From positions 591,883 to 655,882 of the forward strand of contig CP050295.1 in the NCBI GenBank assembly GCA_014189435.1: a stretch of DNA of 64,000 nt, given 5' to 3'. This stretch comes from Mesorhizobium loti. GTDB lineage: Bacteria; Pseudomonadota; Alphaproteobacteria; Rhizobiales; Rhizobiaceae. The position numbers and the translations under genes are program-made. The notes under the pieces were generated by a model. That model was not told the DNA's origin. It searched no databases and was given only the letters and a program-made list of their open reading frames with translations. Shown here in pieces: positions 9,370 through 20,400 of this stretch. How positions within the stretch are numbered: position 1 is the first letter of the stretch; each line of letters opens with the position of its first letter.

Positions 9370-9790
9370 GTTGACACATTGTCGATGAGCCGTGTGTCGC
9401 CCAGCCAAGCCGCGACAAGCAGCCGTGCCGGTCGGTCAAGGCTTGCCAAAGCTCGCAGATCTGTTTCCCCGCGAAGTTCCAGGTATTCGACCTCGCGATA
9501 GCCGGCGGCCAGAATTGTTGCACGCGCTTCATCAAGCGTTGGCTGACGGGAGAGCCGCGCTCAAGCCGCTCGGCCGTATCGAAGAGGACCGATGCCAGCT
9601 TTGGGGCGATGACGCGTTCCGCTGGCGAGAGCCGGACGTTGCGCAATATCAAGGTCCCTCACCATGCGTCTGACAGTCTGAAGCTGCTGGAAATCCTTCT
9701 CGCCAAAAAACGCGAAGTCAGCGCCGGTCTGCGGAAAGAGCTTGGCCACGACCGTCGCCACACCATCGACAGCCAGCTGCGCTCAACCCG
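9370..9790 (-). pseudogene. panC: panC (pantothenate synthetase) remnant
   Basis: PanC joins pantoate and beta-alanine. Fragments of the C-terminal half are clear on the minus strand: [38 protein letters not shown] (about 9760-9645), then [24 protein letters not shown] (about 9640-9560), and in another frame YREVEYLELRGETDLRAL…RPARLLVAAWLGDTRLIDN (about 9510-9375). The segment with the GVPTVREADGLA motif is missing and there are frameshifts. The N-terminal half is absent. A panCB pair is known from the Mesorhizobium loti island, so this is probably an inactivated island copy. Confidence 0.8.
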
Positions 9791-9962
9791 CGCCTCCTTC
9801 CCTTGCGTTACCCGCTGCGGGTGTCGCGTTTGGCATATTTTTGTGCAAATGCGAAGAGCTAAAAAAGCGGACTTGCGGATCTGCGGTGTTGACGCGCAGA
9901 CCTCCACGCTTACACTAAATCGATTAAGGCGCCCCTAGCTCTGGGCCAACCACTTCGCGGAC

Positions 9963-10922
9963 ATGGACCACAAGAAAACAGGAACCAGGAAAGACAGAGC
10001 CGCCATCAAGGCCGGCCAAGTCAAAGTCGATTTGATCGCCGTTGTCGTCGCCGTCAATGACAGTGAACCCTGTGTCCTAACAATCGGCCGGATGAACACC
10101 CTTCCCTCCGGACCGTTTGCGCTCGAGCACCGATCGCTGCAATCCGGCCTGAGGGGGTGGGTCGAGCATCAGACCGGCCATTCGCTTGGGTACACCGAGC
10201 AACTCTACACGTTCGCGGATCGGGACCGCATCGGCGCCGAGCGCGAGCGCGCCATCTCCATCAGCTATCTCGCACTGACCCGCAAGGAACAGAGCTCGAC
10301 CGAGTGCGGCTGGCGAAGTTGGTACGAATATTTTCCATGGGAGGATCACCGCTCCGGCACGCCGCCGGTGATGCTGGATTTTGTGCGACCGCGCTTGATC
10401 GAGTGGGCGGATGGCGCAAGCGACGCAGCCACGCGACGCGAACGCCGTCAGCGGTCGGCGATAGCGTTCGGCTTCGATGATCGCCATTGGAACGAGGAAC
10501 TCGCGCTTCAACGCTATGAGTTGCTTTACGAAGCAGGCCTGGTTCAGGAGGCCGGAAGCGGCACGGACGCGACCCCGCTTCCCCTGGTGCCCAGCGAGTC
10601 CATGGTCGCCGATCATCGCCGCATCGTGGCGACCGGCATTGCGCGGCTGCGCTCTAAAATCAAATACCGGCCGGTCGTCTTCGAGCTTATGCAGCCGACT
10701 TTCACACTGCTGCAGCTGCAGCGAACGGTGGAAGCCTTAGCTGGCAGGCTCATCAACAAGCCGAACTTCCGCAGGCTTGTTGAGCAGCAGGAGCTGGTCG
10801 AGGAAACTGGCGAGACTTCCGTTGATACGGGGGGGCGACCAGCAAAGCTCTATCGTTTCCGCCGTGGGGTCCTCGATGAAAGGGCGGTCGCGGGCACAAA
10901 ATTGCCGCTGACGCGGGCTTGA
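9963..10922 (+). CDS. nadQ: NadQ-like NAD-biosynthesis repressor (Nudix-related)
   Basis: A 319-residue protein whose N-terminal half resembles a Nudix fold (LIAVVVAVND…VLTIGR, then SLQSGLRGWVEHQTGHSLGYTEQLYTF) but lacks a full catalytic Nudix box. The C-terminal half is a winged-helix-like region similar to NrtR-type regulators (FELMQPTFTLLQLQRTVEALAGR…NKPNFRRLV). This arrangement, directly upstream of nadABC in alphaproteobacteria, is the NadQ repressor. An imperfect palindrome in the nadQ-nadA gap is a likely operator. Function is assigned from domain type plus position. Confidence 0.82.
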   Translation: MDHKKTGTRKDRAAIKAGQVKVDLIAVVVAVNDSEPCVLTIGRMNTLPSGPFALEHRSLQSGLRGWVEHQTGHSLGYTEQLYTFADRDRIGAERERAISISYLALTRKEQSSTECGWRSWYEYFPWEDHRSGTPPVMLDFVRPRLIEWADGASDAATRRERRQRSAIAFGFDDRHWNEELALQRYELLYEAGLVQEAGSGTDATPLPLVPSESMVADHRRIVATGIARLRSKIKYRPVVFELMQPTFTLLQLQRTVEALAGRLINKPNFRRLVEQQELVEETGETSVDTGGRPAKLYRFRRGVLDERAVAGTKLPLTRA

Positions 10923-10927
10923 CAACC

Positions 10928-10949
10928 TTATAGTCAAGGTAGACATATC
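10928..10949. promoter_or_regulatory. candidate NadQ operator upstream of nadA
   Basis: The imperfect inverted repeat TTATAGTC, six bases, GACATATC lies 37 bases upstream of the nadA start, in the short gap after nadQ. Its position fits repression of nadABC by NadQ. The assignment is inferred from symmetry and location only. Confidence 0.5.
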
Positions 10950-10985
10950 CCCTTATTATCAGATCGAATATAATCGGAGGCGCTG

Positions 10986-11960
10986 ATGACTGGGGCGTTA
11001 CCTACTGCCGCGTCGTTGTACGAGCGCGTCCGGCGCGTGGTCCCGCCAGTCGAATGGTCGGCCTTTGCAAACGACATTGATGCCATCCTCGCGCTGAAGC
11101 GGGAGCGCAACGCCATCATCCTAGCGCACAATTATCAGACGCCTGAGATCTTCCATTGCGTCGCAGACGTCGTCGGCGACAGCCTCGCACTGGCCCGTAA
11201 AGCAATGGCGGTGGATGCCGACATCATCGTGGTTGCCGGCGTGCATTTCATGGCCGAGACCGCAAAGCTGCTAAATCCGAACACGACCGTGCTCATCCCG
11301 GACATGGGCGCCGGTTGCTCACTGGCGGATTCGATCACGGCACAAGATGTGCAGCTGATGCGGCAGCGCTATCCGGAGGTCCCGGTTGTCACCTATGTCA
11401 ATACGTCCGCCGCCGTGAAGGCCCAATCCGACATCTGCTGCACCTCGGGCAACGCCAAGGCGGTAGTGGAATCGCTCGGCGTGCCGCGTGTGATCATGCT
11501 GCCCGATGAATTTCTTGCGAAGAACATCGCCGCCCAGACGAAGGTCGAGATCATCGCCTGGAAGGGTCATTGCGAGGTGCATGAGCGCTTCACCCCGGCC
11601 GATATCCGCGAGCTGCGCGCTGCACACGCGGGCGTGGTCGTACTCGCCCATCCCGAATGTCCGCCCGACGTTGTCAGAGAGGCGGATTTCTCGGGGTCGA
11701 CGGCCGCCATGTCGGATTATGTCGAGCGGGAGAAACCGGCACGGGTCGTGTTGATGACGGAATGTTCGATGAGCGACAACGTCGCGGTCGCGCATCCCGA
11801 CGTCGAGTTCGTTCGCCCCTGCAATCTTTGCCCACACATGAAGCGCATCACGCTCGCCAACATTCGCGCCGCGCTCGAGGAGAACCGGTACGAGATCCGG
11901 ATCGATCCCGGGATAGCCGACCCCGCCCGCCGCGCGGTCGAGCGCATGCTTTCAATATGA
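10986..11960 (+). CDS. nadA: Quinolinate synthase A
   Basis: NadA condenses iminoaspartate with dihydroxyacetone phosphate to quinolinate using a 4Fe-4S cluster. The 324-residue protein shows the family signatures [36 protein letters not shown], a second cysteine in AHPECPPDV and a third in [12 protein letters not shown], giving the three cluster ligands. It overlaps nadB by ATGA, so the two are translationally coupled. An AGG-rich ribosome site (CGGAGG) precedes the ATG. Confidence 0.97.
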   Translation: MTGALPTAASLYERVRRVVPPVEWSAFANDIDAILALKRERNAIILAHNYQTPEIFHCVADVVGDSLALARKAMAVDADIIVVAGVHFMAETAKLLNPNTTVLIPDMGAGCSLADSITAQDVQLMRQRYPEVPVVTYVNTSAAVKAQSDICCTSGNAKAVVESLGVPRVIMLPDEFLAKNIAAQTKVEIIAWKGHCEVHERFTPADIRELRAAHAGVVVLAHPECPPDVVREADFSGSTAAMSDYVEREKPARVVLMTECSMSDNVAVAHPDVEFVRPCNLCPHMKRITLANIRAALEENRYEIRIDPGIADPARRAVERMLSI

Positions 11961-13498
11961 ACCTTGATGTCCTCGACATCGCCGGAGCGCCGGTCGTCAT
12001 CGGCGCCGGCATTGCCGGCCTGATGACGGCGCTTCATCTAGCGCCGGAACCGGTCGTGCTTCTGTCCAATGCGCCGCTTGGAACCGGAGTCTGCAGCGAG
12101 CTCGCTCAGGGTGGTCTTGCGGCAAGTCTCGGCGGCGACGACGACCCCGAACTTCATCTTTGCGACACAATTGCAGCCGGCGACGGCCTCTGCGACGAGG
12201 CGACGGTGCGGCGAGTGGTCCGGGCTGCAACCAATGCGATCAAGACCCTGGACCGCTTCGGCGTCGCCTTCGACCGCTACCCTGAAGGCGCTTTGCGGCT
12301 CGGGCTTGAGGCAGCACATTCGCAACGGCGGATCGTGCATGCCGGCGGCGACGCCACGGGTCGGGAGCTGGTCCGCGCACTCATCGCCGCAGCGCGCCGG
12401 ACAGCCTCGATCACTATTCTCGAAAACGTGGAGGTCCGCCGCCTGATCGTGGAAGACGGGTCGGTCATCGCCGTGGTCGCGGTCGGGTACGCGGGTGCGG
12501 TCGCTTTGCCCACGCGCCGCGCGGTGCTGGCAACCGGCGGCATCGGCGGCCTGTTTTTCGACACGACAAACCCGCCTGGCTCATGGGGACACGGGCTGGC
12601 ACTCGCTGCCTGGGCCGGGGCAGAGCTCGCCGACCTGGAATTCGTGCAGTTCCATCCGACCGCCCTCGACACCCCGGGTCGGCCGATGCCGCTGGTGAGC
12701 GAAGCAGTGCGCGGCGAAGGCGCGATGCTCATTGACGAGCGAGGAGAGCGCTTCCTCGCTGAAACGCCTGGCGGCGAGCTTGCGCCTCGCGACGTGGTGG
12801 CGCGCGCCGTTTGGCATCAGCTTGCTGCCGGGGGCCGCGTGTTCCTGGACGCGCGGCGATGTCTCGGCCCTAGTTTTGAAAAGCGCTTCCCAGGCATTGC
12901 CGGTTTGTGCCGCGAGGCAGGCGTAGATCCTGCGACCGACCCGATTCCGGTGCGCCCAGCGGCACATTATCACATGGGCGGCGTTGCCGTAGACGCCGGC
13001 GGCCGCAGCTCCGTCGAGGGATTGTGGGCGTGCGGCGAGGTTGCTTGTACTGGCCTGCACGGCGCCAATCGTCTCGCAAGCAACTCGCTCACCGAAGCGG
13101 CGGTCACCGCGAGCTGGGTTGCTGAAAGCGTTGCCGGCGCATCGTATACCCGGCGACGGCGTGTATGTTCCACGTTGGTGCCTCCACGGCCAGACGCTTC
13201 AGGCATCAGGGCGGTCGTCTCCGCCGCACTCGGCATCATCCGCGATGGCCAGACGATGCGCGAAGCGGTGGCGACCCTGCTGCCGATGGCAGGCCACGAC
13301 GGCCCCAAGTCCGGCCCGGCTTTGGTCTCACTGATGCTGGCCGTTGCAGCCCTACGGCGAGAAGAGAGCCGCGGCGCGCACTGTCGATCCGATTTCCCCC
13401 GGCGCGATGCAGACGCGTGTACGTCACGGCTGACGCTGAACAGCGCAATGCAGGCCGCCGCCGCACTCAGTTGCCGGGCACCGACACGGAGCACGTGA
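11957..13498 (+). CDS. nadB: L-aspartate oxidase
   Basis: NadB oxidises aspartate to iminoaspartate for NadA. The 513-residue flavoprotein begins [26 protein letters not shown], with the FAD-binding GAGIAG motif. It contains [10 protein letters not shown], the ATGGIGGLF strand, [16 protein letters not shown] and the [13 protein letters not shown] motif near the C-terminus of the FAD domain. I chose the ATG at 11957, which overlaps the nadA stop, because a longer in-frame extension reads through nadA. The C-terminal helical domain looks shorter than in E. coli NadB. Confidence 0.96.
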   Translation: MNLDVLDIAGAPVVIGAGIAGLMTALHLAPEPVVLLSNAPLGTGVCSELAQGGLAASLGGDDDPELHLCDTIAAGDGLCDEATVRRVVRAATNAIKTLDRFGVAFDRYPEGALRLGLEAAHSQRRIVHAGGDATGRELVRALIAAARRTASITILENVEVRRLIVEDGSVIAVVAVGYAGAVALPTRRAVLATGGIGGLFFDTTNPPGSWGHGLALAAWAGAELADLEFVQFHPTALDTPGRPMPLVSEAVRGEGAMLIDERGERFLAETPGGELAPRDVVARAVWHQLAAGGRVFLDARRCLGPSFEKRFPGIAGLCREAGVDPATDPIPVRPAAHYHMGGVAVDAGGRSSVEGLWACGEVACTGLHGANRLASNSLTEAAVTASWVAESVAGASYTRRRRVCSTLVPPRPDASGIRAVVSAALGIIRDGQTMREAVATLLPMAGHDGPKSGPALVSLMLAVAALRREESRGAHCRSDFPRRDADACTSRLTLNSAMQAAAALSCRAPTRST

Positions 13499-13499
13499 T

Positions 13500-14381
13500 A
13501 TGGTTTCATTCTCACCCCTCCCCTCGACCCTGATCGAACCGATCGTGCGCGGTGCCCTTCTCGAAGACCTTGGCAGATGCGGCGACCTGACCAGCGATGC
13601 AGTGATCCCCCACGATTGCATTGCCACCTTGGTGCTCAAATCGCGACAGGCGGGCATCGTTGCCGGGCTCGATCTGGTCGCGTACGCCTTCCTGCTCGTG
13701 GAGCCCGCGATCGACATTCACATTTGGCGTCCTGACGGCAGTGATGTCGGGGCGGGCGAAACCATCGCGAAGCTGTGTGGACCGGCGCGCGGCCTGCTCG
13801 CAGCCGAGCGCACAGCGCTCAATTTCCTGTGTCGCCTGAGCGGCATTGCCACAGCCACAGCGGCGATGGTGGAGTCCGTGCGTGGCCACAAGGCGAGGAT
13901 CGTATGCACTCGAAAGACGACTCCCGGCCTGCGCGCGCTGGAGAAATACGCCGTGCGCGTCGGCGGCGGCGCCAATCACCGCTTCGGGCTCGACGACGGC
14001 GTGCTTATCAAGGACAACCACATAGCGATCGCCGGTGACATCCGCACAGCTATAGAGCGGGCGCGCGCCGCCGCAGGCCACATGGTGAAGATCGAGGTTG
14101 AGGTCGACACGCTGGAACAGCTGGATATCGCGCTTACAGTTGGAGTCGACGCGGTGCTGCTGGACAATATGTCAGTCGAGGACCTTGCCCGCGCCGTGGC
14201 AACGGTCGGCGGCCGCACAATCACCGAGGCCTCAGGTCGGGTGACTCCGAAAACGGCTCCCGCAATCGCAGCCACCGGTGTCGATCTCATTTCCATGGGC
14301 TGGCTGACCCACAGCGCGCCGATCCTCGATATCGGCCTGGACATGCCAGCCCTGGGAAACATCGGCACCCGCTTGAACTGA
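13500..14381 (+). CDS. nadC: Nicotinate-nucleotide pyrophosphorylase (carboxylating)
   Basis: NadC converts quinolinate and PRPP to nicotinate mononucleotide, closing the de novo route begun by NadB and NadA. The 293-residue protein shows EDLGRCGDLTSD, LNFLCRLSGIAT, ARIVCTRKTTPGLRALEKYAVRVGG, HRFGLDDGVLIKDNHI, EVEVDTLEQ and DAVLLDNMS, all classic QPRTase motifs. It starts one base after the nadB stop. No strong terminator is visible before bioB, 190 bases on. Confidence 0.97.
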   Translation: MVSFSPLPSTLIEPIVRGALLEDLGRCGDLTSDAVIPHDCIATLVLKSRQAGIVAGLDLVAYAFLLVEPAIDIHIWRPDGSDVGAGETIAKLCGPARGLLAAERTALNFLCRLSGIATATAAMVESVRGHKARIVCTRKTTPGLRALEKYAVRVGGGANHRFGLDDGVLIKDNHIAIAGDIRTAIERARAAAGHMVKIEVEVDTLEQLDIALTVGVDAVLLDNMSVEDLARAVATVGGRTITEASGRVTPKTAPAIAATGVDLISMGWLTHSAPILDIGLDMPALGNIGTRLN

Positions 14382-14571
14382 TGGAGACGAAATGAAGAGC
14401 AGTACCCCTCGGACCTGCATGCAGCGAAAAGGTGCTCGAAGCGAGCCTGTTACCGTTCAACGACGTGAGATTCGAGGCGCATTGCGCTGACGACGGTCAT
14501 AGCGCTGCGAGCCCCGCCGGTCGATTGACCCCTGCACGCGCTCGCCAACCAGCAACAAAAGGCTTTTGAAG

Positions 14572-15582
14572 ATGACGATTGAAATGAACGCGGAAACCGA
14601 TGTGAACCAGGTTGTGGACACCATCGACGTAGCGCTACCCCGATGGTGCAGCAAGGAGGCGGAGGCGATCCACGGCATGCCGTTCAATGACCTGCTCTTC
14701 CTGGCTCAGACGGTTCACCGCCAGAACTTCGATCGCAACCGGGTGCAGCTGTCGCGGCTGCTCAGCATCAAGACCGGCGGATGCCCGGAGGATTGCGGTT
14801 ATTGCAGCCAGTCTGCACATCACAAGACCGGCTTGATGGCCACGAAGCTGATGGAGGTCGAGCGGGTCATCACTGAGGCGACCAAGGCGCGTGACGCCGG
14901 CGCCACCCGCTATTGCATGGGCGCGGCCTGGCGCAACCCGAAGGAGCGTGACATGAACGCCCTGATCGCCATGGTCCAGGGCATAAAGGCACTCGGCATG
15001 GAGACCTGCATGACGCTCGGCATGCTCGAACTTGGCCAGGCGCAACGCTTAAAGGCGGCCGGCCTCGACTACTATAACCACAACATCGACACCTCCGAGC
15101 GCTACTACCCAGAGGTTGTCTCGACCCACACCTTTGCCGACCGGCTGCAAACGCTTGGCCACGTGCGCGAGGCTGGCATAAAGGTCTGCTGCGGTGGCAT
15201 TTTCGGGATGGGCGAGGAAAAGGCCGACCGCATCGACATGCTGGTCACGCTGGCCAACCTGCCTGAGCCGCCCGAAAGCGTGCCGATCAACCTTCTGATC
15301 CCCATCAAGGGCACGCCGCTTGCCGAGGCCGGCCCCCTCGACCCGCTCGCCTTCGTGCGTACAATTGCGCTCGCTCGCGTCATGATGCCCAAGTCCTTTA
15401 TAAGGCTGTCCGCCGGCAGGACGGCGATGAGCGACGAAATGCAGGCACTGTGCTTTTTCGCCGGCGCCAATTCCATATTCGTTGGGGACACGCTGCTGAC
15501 GGCGGAAAATCCCGGCGAGGACAAGGATCTTTTGCTCTTCCGGCGCCTTGGCATCGAGCCGATGGCAGTCGAGGCGCAATGA
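14572..15582 (+). CDS. bioB: Biotin synthase
   Basis: A radical-SAM enzyme inserting sulfur into dethiobiotin. The radical-SAM cluster motif [10 protein letters not shown] (three cysteines, near residues 71-78) is followed by SQSAHHKTG and [10 protein letters not shown], with YYNHNIDTS and the RLSAGR motif later. An ATG at 14572 with AAAAGG upstream is preferred; a TTG six bases earlier is possible. About 336 residues is normal. It opens the bioBFDAZ operon, and the 190-base gap after nadC probably holds its promoter. I saw no clear BioR operator there. Confidence 0.96.
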   Translation: MTIEMNAETDVNQVVDTIDVALPRWCSKEAEAIHGMPFNDLLFLAQTVHRQNFDRNRVQLSRLLSIKTGGCPEDCGYCSQSAHHKTGLMATKLMEVERVITEATKARDAGATRYCMGAAWRNPKERDMNALIAMVQGIKALGMETCMTLGMLELGQAQRLKAAGLDYYNHNIDTSERYYPEVVSTHTFADRLQTLGHVREAGIKVCCGGIFGMGEEKADRIDMLVTLANLPEPPESVPINLLIPIKGTPLAEAGPLDPLAFVRTIALARVMMPKSFIRLSAGRTAMSDEMQALCFFAGANSIFVGDTLLTAENPGEDKDLLLFRRLGIEPMAVEAQ

Positions 15583-16715
15583 ACGGGGCACCGCTTGCCC
15601 GCTACGAGGCAACCTTGCAGGGACTGGCGCGCAGGGACCGGTTGCGCACACTTGCGCCACGCGCCGGGCTCGACTTCTCGTCGAACGACTATCTCGGGCT
15701 GGCCGCCTCCAGGAGACTTGGCGAGGCGGTTGCGGCTGCCATTGCGCGGGGTACGCCGGTTGGCGCAACCGGGTCGCGGCTGTTGCGCGGCAACGCGCCG
15801 GAGCATGAGCAACTGGAGGCAGACGCGGCCGCGTTCTTCGGCACCGAACGCGCGCTGTTCTTTGGCAGCGGCTACATCGCCAACTTCGCCCTTCTGACCG
15901 CGCTGCCACAGAAGGGCGACCTGCTGGTCCTCGACGAACTCGCCCATGCCAGCATGCATGAGGGGGCGCGGGCCGGACGCGCCGAGTTCAAGCTGGTTGC
16001 GCACAACGACGTCGATGCTGCCGAGGACGCGATCACGCGCTGGCGCGCCGAAGGCGGCATGGGACGCGTCTGGATCGCGATCGAAAGCCTCTACAGCATG
16101 GATGGCGACCGCGCGCCGCTAAAAAGTCTTGTCGCGCTTGCCGATAGGCACGAGGCATTCCTTGTCGTCGACGAAGCGCATGCCACCGGTGTCTGGGGAC
16201 CGGATGGCCGGGGGCTGGCCGCCGCATTCAAGGGCCGCGACAACATCGTCGCGCTCCACACATGCGGCAAGGCGCTCGGCGCGTCGGGCGCACTGGTCAC
16301 CGGACCGCGAACGCTGTGCGACTATCTCATCAATCGGTGCCGGCCATTCATCTACGCCACCGCGCCATCGCCGCTGATGGCGGTGGCAGTGCGCGAAGCG
16401 CTCGCCATGCTGTCCGACGAGCCCATGCGCCGCGTTCAGCTGCAGGATCGCGTTGCCTTCGGCGGCCGTCAATTGGCCGAGCGCTGCGGCGTGAAGCCGA
16501 GCGGCTCGCAGATACAGCCCTTTGCCATCTATGTCGGGCGCACCATGGTGGTGGCGGCGGAACTGCAGGCCCGCGGCTTCGACATCCGCGGCATCCGCCC
16601 GCCGACCGTGCCAGAGGGCACATCGCGCCTGCGCATTTCGCTGACGCTCAACGTCGACGAAGCTGCCATCTCGGCCATGGTCGACGCGCTCGTTGAGGTG
16701 TTGGCCCAAACATGA
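15579..16715 (+). CDS. bioF: 8-amino-7-oxononanoate synthase
   Basis: A PLP enzyme that condenses pimeloyl thioester and alanine. The 378-residue protein has [10 protein letters not shown] near the start, [42 protein letters not shown] (the PLP Asp) and [12 protein letters not shown] with the Schiff-base Lys. The start ATG overlaps the bioB stop, and upstream in-frame codons lie inside bioB. Tight packing with bioB and bioD indicates a single operon. Confidence 0.96.
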   Translation: MNGAPLARYEATLQGLARRDRLRTLAPRAGLDFSSNDYLGLAASRRLGEAVAAAIARGTPVGATGSRLLRGNAPEHEQLEADAAAFFGTERALFFGSGYIANFALLTALPQKGDLLVLDELAHASMHEGARAGRAEFKLVAHNDVDAAEDAITRWRAEGGMGRVWIAIESLYSMDGDRAPLKSLVALADRHEAFLVVDEAHATGVWGPDGRGLAAAFKGRDNIVALHTCGKALGASGALVTGPRTLCDYLINRCRPFIYATAPSPLMAVAVREALAMLSDEPMRRVQLQDRVAFGGRQLAERCGVKPSGSQIQPFAIYVGRTMVVAAELQARGFDIRGIRPPTVPEGTSRLRISLTLNVDEAAISAMVDALVEVLAQT

Positions 16716-16725
16716 CCAGAGCGGC

Positions 16726-17361
16726 ATGACCCAACGCATCGTCATCACCGGAACCGACACCGGAATTGGCAAGACCGTGTTTGCGGCTGGCCTCGCCGGT
16801 TTGCTCGACGGTTTCTACTGGAAGCCGGTGCAATCGGGCCTCGACGGCGAGACCGACAGCGAGGTGGTTGCGCGGCTTGCCGGCTTGCCCGAGGAGCGCG
16901 TGCTGCCGGAAGCCTACCGCTTGAAGAGCCCGCTGTCGCCGCATCGTTCGGCCGAGATCGACGGCGTCGCGATCAAGGCTGCCGATCTTACTTTCCCCGT
17001 CCTGCCGACGCCGCTCGTCATCGAGGGCGCGGGCGGGCTGATGGTGCCGCTCAACCGGCGCACAAGGTTCATCGACATCTTCGCTGAGTGGCGGCTGCCA
17101 GTTATTTTGTGTGCCCGCACCACGCTCGGCACCATCAACCACACGCTGCTGTCGATCGAGGCCCTGCGCGCCCGCTCCATCCCGCTGGCCGGCATCGCTT
17201 TCATCGGCGATGAGATGGCCGATACGCAACGGACAATCGTGGAAATGGGCGGGGTGCCGCAGCTCGGCAGGCTGCCCTATCTCGATCCGCTGACGAGAGA
17301 AACGCTGCGAGACGCAATGATTGCCGGCTTCGCCTTCGCCTCGATTGCGGGAGGTGACTGA
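16726..17361 (+). CDS. bioD: Dethiobiotin synthetase
   Basis: An ATP-dependent carboxylase that closes the ureido ring of dethiobiotin. About 211 residues. The N-terminal P-loop [12 protein letters not shown] is diagnostic. KPVQSG follows, then [10 protein letters not shown] and [10 protein letters not shown]. The start at 16726 is 11 bases after bioF, because the family begins right at the P-loop strand; an earlier in-frame start would overlap bioF. The stop overlaps the bioA ATG by one base. Confidence 0.95.
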   Translation: MTQRIVITGTDTGIGKTVFAAGLAGLLDGFYWKPVQSGLDGETDSEVVARLAGLPEERVLPEAYRLKSPLSPHRSAEIDGVAIKAADLTFPVLPTPLVIEGAGGLMVPLNRRTRFIDIFAEWRLPVILCARTTLGTINHTLLSIEALRARSIPLAGIAFIGDEMADTQRTIVEMGGVPQLGRLPYLDPLTRETLRDAMIAGFAFASIAGGD

Positions 17362-18626
17362 TGTCGCAGTCCCATGTCTGGCACCCCTTCACCCAGCATG
17401 CGCTCGAGCCGGCGATTCCTGAAATCGTCATGACCGAAGGCGCCTATCTCCACAAGGCCGACGGCGCGCGTATCCTGGACGCCATCTCCTCCTGGTGGGT
17501 CGTCACGCATGGCCACCGCCATCCGCGCATCATGAAGGCAATCGAGACAACCGCGTCGAGCCTCGACCAGATTATCTTTGCGGGCTTCACGCACGAGCCG
17601 GCAGAGCGCCTGGCCAAGGCGCTTGTCGGCCTCGCTCCCGCCGGACTCGATTGGGTGTTCTATTCCGACAGCGGCTCGACCTGCGTCGAGGTCGCGCTGA
17701 AGATGGCGCTTGGCTATTTCCGCAACATCGGCGCACCGCGCTCGCGCATCGTCGTCATGGAGCACAGCTATCATGGCGACACGATCGGCACGATGAGCGT
17801 CGGCGCCCGCGGTGTGTTCAACGCCGCCTATGAGGCTTTGCTATTCGAGGTCGACACCATCCCCTTCCCGGCCGCCGGGCGAGAGCAGGAGACGCTGGAT
17901 CGGTTCGAGGCTGTCTGCCGCGACCTGCGCGCCGCCGCGCTGATCGTCGAGCCGCTGGTGCTTGGCGCCGGCGGCATGCTGATGTATCCGGCCTCGGTTC
18001 TGACCGAATTGAAGAAGATCGCCGAGGCCTCCGGCACGCTGTTGATCGCCGACGAAGTGATGACCGGCTGGGGGCGAACAGGAACCATGTTCGCCTGCGA
18101 GCAGGCGTCCATCTCTCCTGATATTTTGTGCACCTCGAAGGGCTTGACCGGCGGCGTGATCCCTCTGGCGGCCACGCTCGCCACCGATGCCATCTTCCAG
18201 GCTCACTATTCCGAGGACCGGACGAAGACGTTTTTCCACTCGAGCTCCTACACCGCCAATCCGATTGCCTGCGCGGCAGCATTTGCCAATGTCGAGATCT
18301 GGCGCGACGAGCCGGTGGCCGAGCGCATTGCGGCGTTGAGTGCGATGCAGGCCGCCGGGCTTCGACGCTTTCTCGACAACCCTTTCTTCACCGACAGCCG
18401 GGCGACCGGCACGATCGTGGCTCTCGACCTGCGCGCCGGCTCAGCCGGCTATCTGGCCGAGATCGGGCCGAAACTGCGCGCGTTCTTCCTCGACAAGGGT
18501 CTGCTTGTGCGCCCGCTCGGCAATGTCCTCTACCTTCTCCCACCCTATTGCATCACCGGCGACGAGCTCGAGCGACTCTATGACGCCATTGAGGAGGCGG
18601 GCGAACGCTTCGGTTCAAGGCCATGA
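17361..18626 (+). CDS. bioA: Adenosylmethionine-8-amino-7-oxononanoate transaminase
   Basis: A PLP aminotransferase that uses S-adenosylmethionine as amino donor. The 421-residue protein has the BioA-specific WHPFTQH start, [47 protein letters not shown] and the PLP lysine in CTSKGLTGG. The length is normal. The start codon overlaps the bioD stop, and its own stop overlaps the bioZ ATG, so all five bio genes are coupled. Confidence 0.96.
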   Translation: MSQSHVWHPFTQHALEPAIPEIVMTEGAYLHKADGARILDAISSWWVVTHGHRHPRIMKAIETTASSLDQIIFAGFTHEPAERLAKALVGLAPAGLDWVFYSDSGSTCVEVALKMALGYFRNIGAPRSRIVVMEHSYHGDTIGTMSVGARGVFNAAYEALLFEVDTIPFPAAGREQETLDRFEAVCRDLRAAALIVEPLVLGAGGMLMYPASVLTELKKIAEASGTLLIADEVMTGWGRTGTMFACEQASISPDILCTSKGLTGGVIPLAATLATDAIFQAHYSEDRTKTFFHSSSYTANPIACAAAFANVEIWRDEPVAERIAALSAMQAAGLRRFLDNPFFTDSRATGTIVALDLRAGSAGYLAEIGPKLRAFFLDKGLLVRPLGNVLYLLPPYCITGDELERLYDAIEEAGERFGSRP

Positions 18627-19606
18627 GCAGATCGTCGCGCATTCTTGGGTTTGGCCATCATGCGCCGGCGCGCAGGGTCGAGAACCCGGAAATCGAGAAC
18701 AGTCTCGGGCTCGAACCCGGGTGGATCGAGCGGCGGACCGGGATACGGTCACGCTTCTGGGCAAACGACGAAGACACGTTGTCGGGCCTTGCCGCGCATG
18801 CCGGCGACATGGCGTTGGCGAATGCCGGCATCGAGCGGAGCGACATCGGGCTGCTGTTGCTTGCCACCTCGACACCCGATCACCTCCTGCCGCCCAGCGC
18901 GCCGCTCGTAGCTCATCGTCTGGGTCTCGGCCGTGCAGGCGCGGTCGACCTCGCTGGTGCTTGCGCCGGCTTCATCTATGCGCTGATGTTCGCCGACGGG
19001 TTCACTCGCCTGCATGGCAAATCCACCCTTGTCATCGCCGCCAACATCCTCAGCCGTCGCATCAATCCCGCTGAGCGTGCCAGCGCCGTGCTGTTTGCCG
19101 ATGCCGCCGGCGCCCTGGTGATCGGTCCTTGCGAGGACCCCGATCGCGGCATTCTCGGTGCCTCGGTGGTTTCCGATGGCTCGCGCTACGGGCTGATCCA
19201 GATTCCTGCTGGAGGAAGCAACAAGCCGTTCCACGGCGACCTCGACCTTGAGCAGACTCGAATGACGATCACCGACGGCCGTGAAGTGTTCGCCAAGGCG
19301 GTCGAGATGATGACTGCCTGCTCGCGCGACGCGCTAGCCACGGCGCATATGTGGGCGCGAGACATCGATCGGTTTGTACCGCATCAGGCCAACACCCGCA
19401 TTTTCGATGCGGTCGGAAGGAATCTCGGCATCGCCGATCACGCGATCGTCAAGACGATCGCAGAATACGGCAACTCTTCCGCCGCGACGATCCCGCTGTC
19501 GCTGTCGCTGGCCAACCAAGCGGAGCCGTACCGGCAGGGCGAGAAGACCCTCCTGGCGGCAGCGGGTGCGGGTCTCAGCGGAGGCGCCCTCATCGTTGGA
19601 ACTTAG
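18623..19606 (+). CDS. bioZ: BioZ, KAS III-like enzyme starting pimelate synthesis
   Basis: A 327-residue ketoacyl-ACP synthase III homologue with the Cys-His-Asn triad: Cys114 in DLAGACAGF, His254 in RFVPHQAN and Asn284 in [11 protein letters not shown]. In alphaproteobacteria a FabH-like gene at the end of the bio operon is BioZ, which makes the pimeloyl precursor by condensing glutaryl-CoA with malonyl-ACP. Overlap with bioA (ATGA) supports this over a housekeeping FabH. It replaces bioC and bioH, which are absent from this window. Confidence 0.92.
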   Translation: MSRSSRILGFGHHAPARRVENPEIENSLGLEPGWIERRTGIRSRFWANDEDTLSGLAAHAGDMALANAGIERSDIGLLLLATSTPDHLLPPSAPLVAHRLGLGRAGAVDLAGACAGFIYALMFADGFTRLHGKSTLVIAANILSRRINPAERASAVLFADAAGALVIGPCEDPDRGILGASVVSDGSRYGLIQIPAGGSNKPFHGDLDLEQTRMTITDGREVFAKAVEMMTACSRDALATAHMWARDIDRFVPHQANTRIFDAVGRNLGIADHAIVKTIAEYGNSSAATIPLSLSLANQAEPYRQGEKTLLAAAGAGLSGGALIVGT

Positions 19607-19880
19607 CGGAACGCTCGGCCACGCACAGGACTGTCATGAATGGAGCTAGGATGGCCCAATGCGAAAATAGTCGCCTGCAGGCTCCATGGCTCTGGTTCCC
19701 TGACGCGAGAGCCAATCACCGTGCCGACCACCTTTTTCGAGCACGACGAGCGGCAAGGCTACCTGACTGGGCGAGGACTGCCTGGCGATGGCTGCCGGCG
19801 TGGAGGTGACCGAACCCGGCAACGTCATGCAGTGCGAAAAAAACCCCCATATGCCCGTTTTCAACGACGCTCGCTCCATT
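19607..19880. other. intergenic after bioZ, nothing recognised
   Basis: Directly after the bioZ stop, several overlapping frames are open but none shows a recognisable family. A clear bio-operon terminator is not visible. Confidence 0.35.
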
Positions 19881-20180
19881 TCGAAACCAGGTGTTTCGCC
19901 CGATCTGGACGGCCACACAAATATCCAGCCTCGGGTGGCTCGTGCAAACGGTTGCCATCAGTTGGGCAAGGGTTGAGAGGAAGAATACTGGCAATGTGGA
20001 TGCGGCCTGCACGAGCGCAACCATCAAATCGGACGCTGAAATGGTTGCCATCACCGCTTATGTCTGTCCGATACAATATTGTGCGCAGCGTTGGTACGGC
20101 TTTTGGCGGCGTAATCCTGGCATTCTTTGGACCGCTGGCCGCTTTCGCTTTGGCTGCGGTGAGTGATCTGGCGCCCCTGG
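19880..20180 (+). pseudogene. MFS exporter fragment with an internal inversion
   Basis: Plus-strand sequence at about 19885-19945 encodes FRPIWTATQISSLGWLVQTVAISW, the N-terminus of an MFS exporter of the EntS-like group. The next ~110 bases are inverted: on the minus strand, 20054-19945 reads MATISASDLMVALVQAASTLPVFFLSTLAQ, the normal continuation. After 20055 the plus strand resumes as SVRYNIVRSVGTAFGGVILAFFGPLAAF. The element GGTTGCCATCA sits at both edges. Most of the gene is missing. Confidence 0.65.
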
Positions 20181-20184
20181 CCGT

Positions 20185-20400
20185 CGACCGACATTCGGAT
20201 CTTGGTAATCGAAGGCTGGTTATGGCCCTTCTTCCCGGTCGCTGCCTGCTGGTTGGCACGAACCAATGTGCTGTCGAGCATCACTTGGTAATTCTGAGGA
20301 TCCCGATCAGGTCAGCGAATATCCGTTCCCATACCGGCCTTACCGCGCCTGAAGTGTGCAGGCTTTCGAGGCGCTGGCATTGCTCGCTGCTCAGTTCATA
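20185..20400 (-). mobile_element. IS5-family transposase fragment
   Basis: The minus strand encodes MLDSTLVRANQQAATGKKGHNQPSITKIRMSVDGQGR (about 20284-20185), which is the IS5 catalytic-Asp region, preceded by a remnant like RRYELS from the N-terminus (about 20393). The middle and C-terminal parts are missing. Confidence 0.65.
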
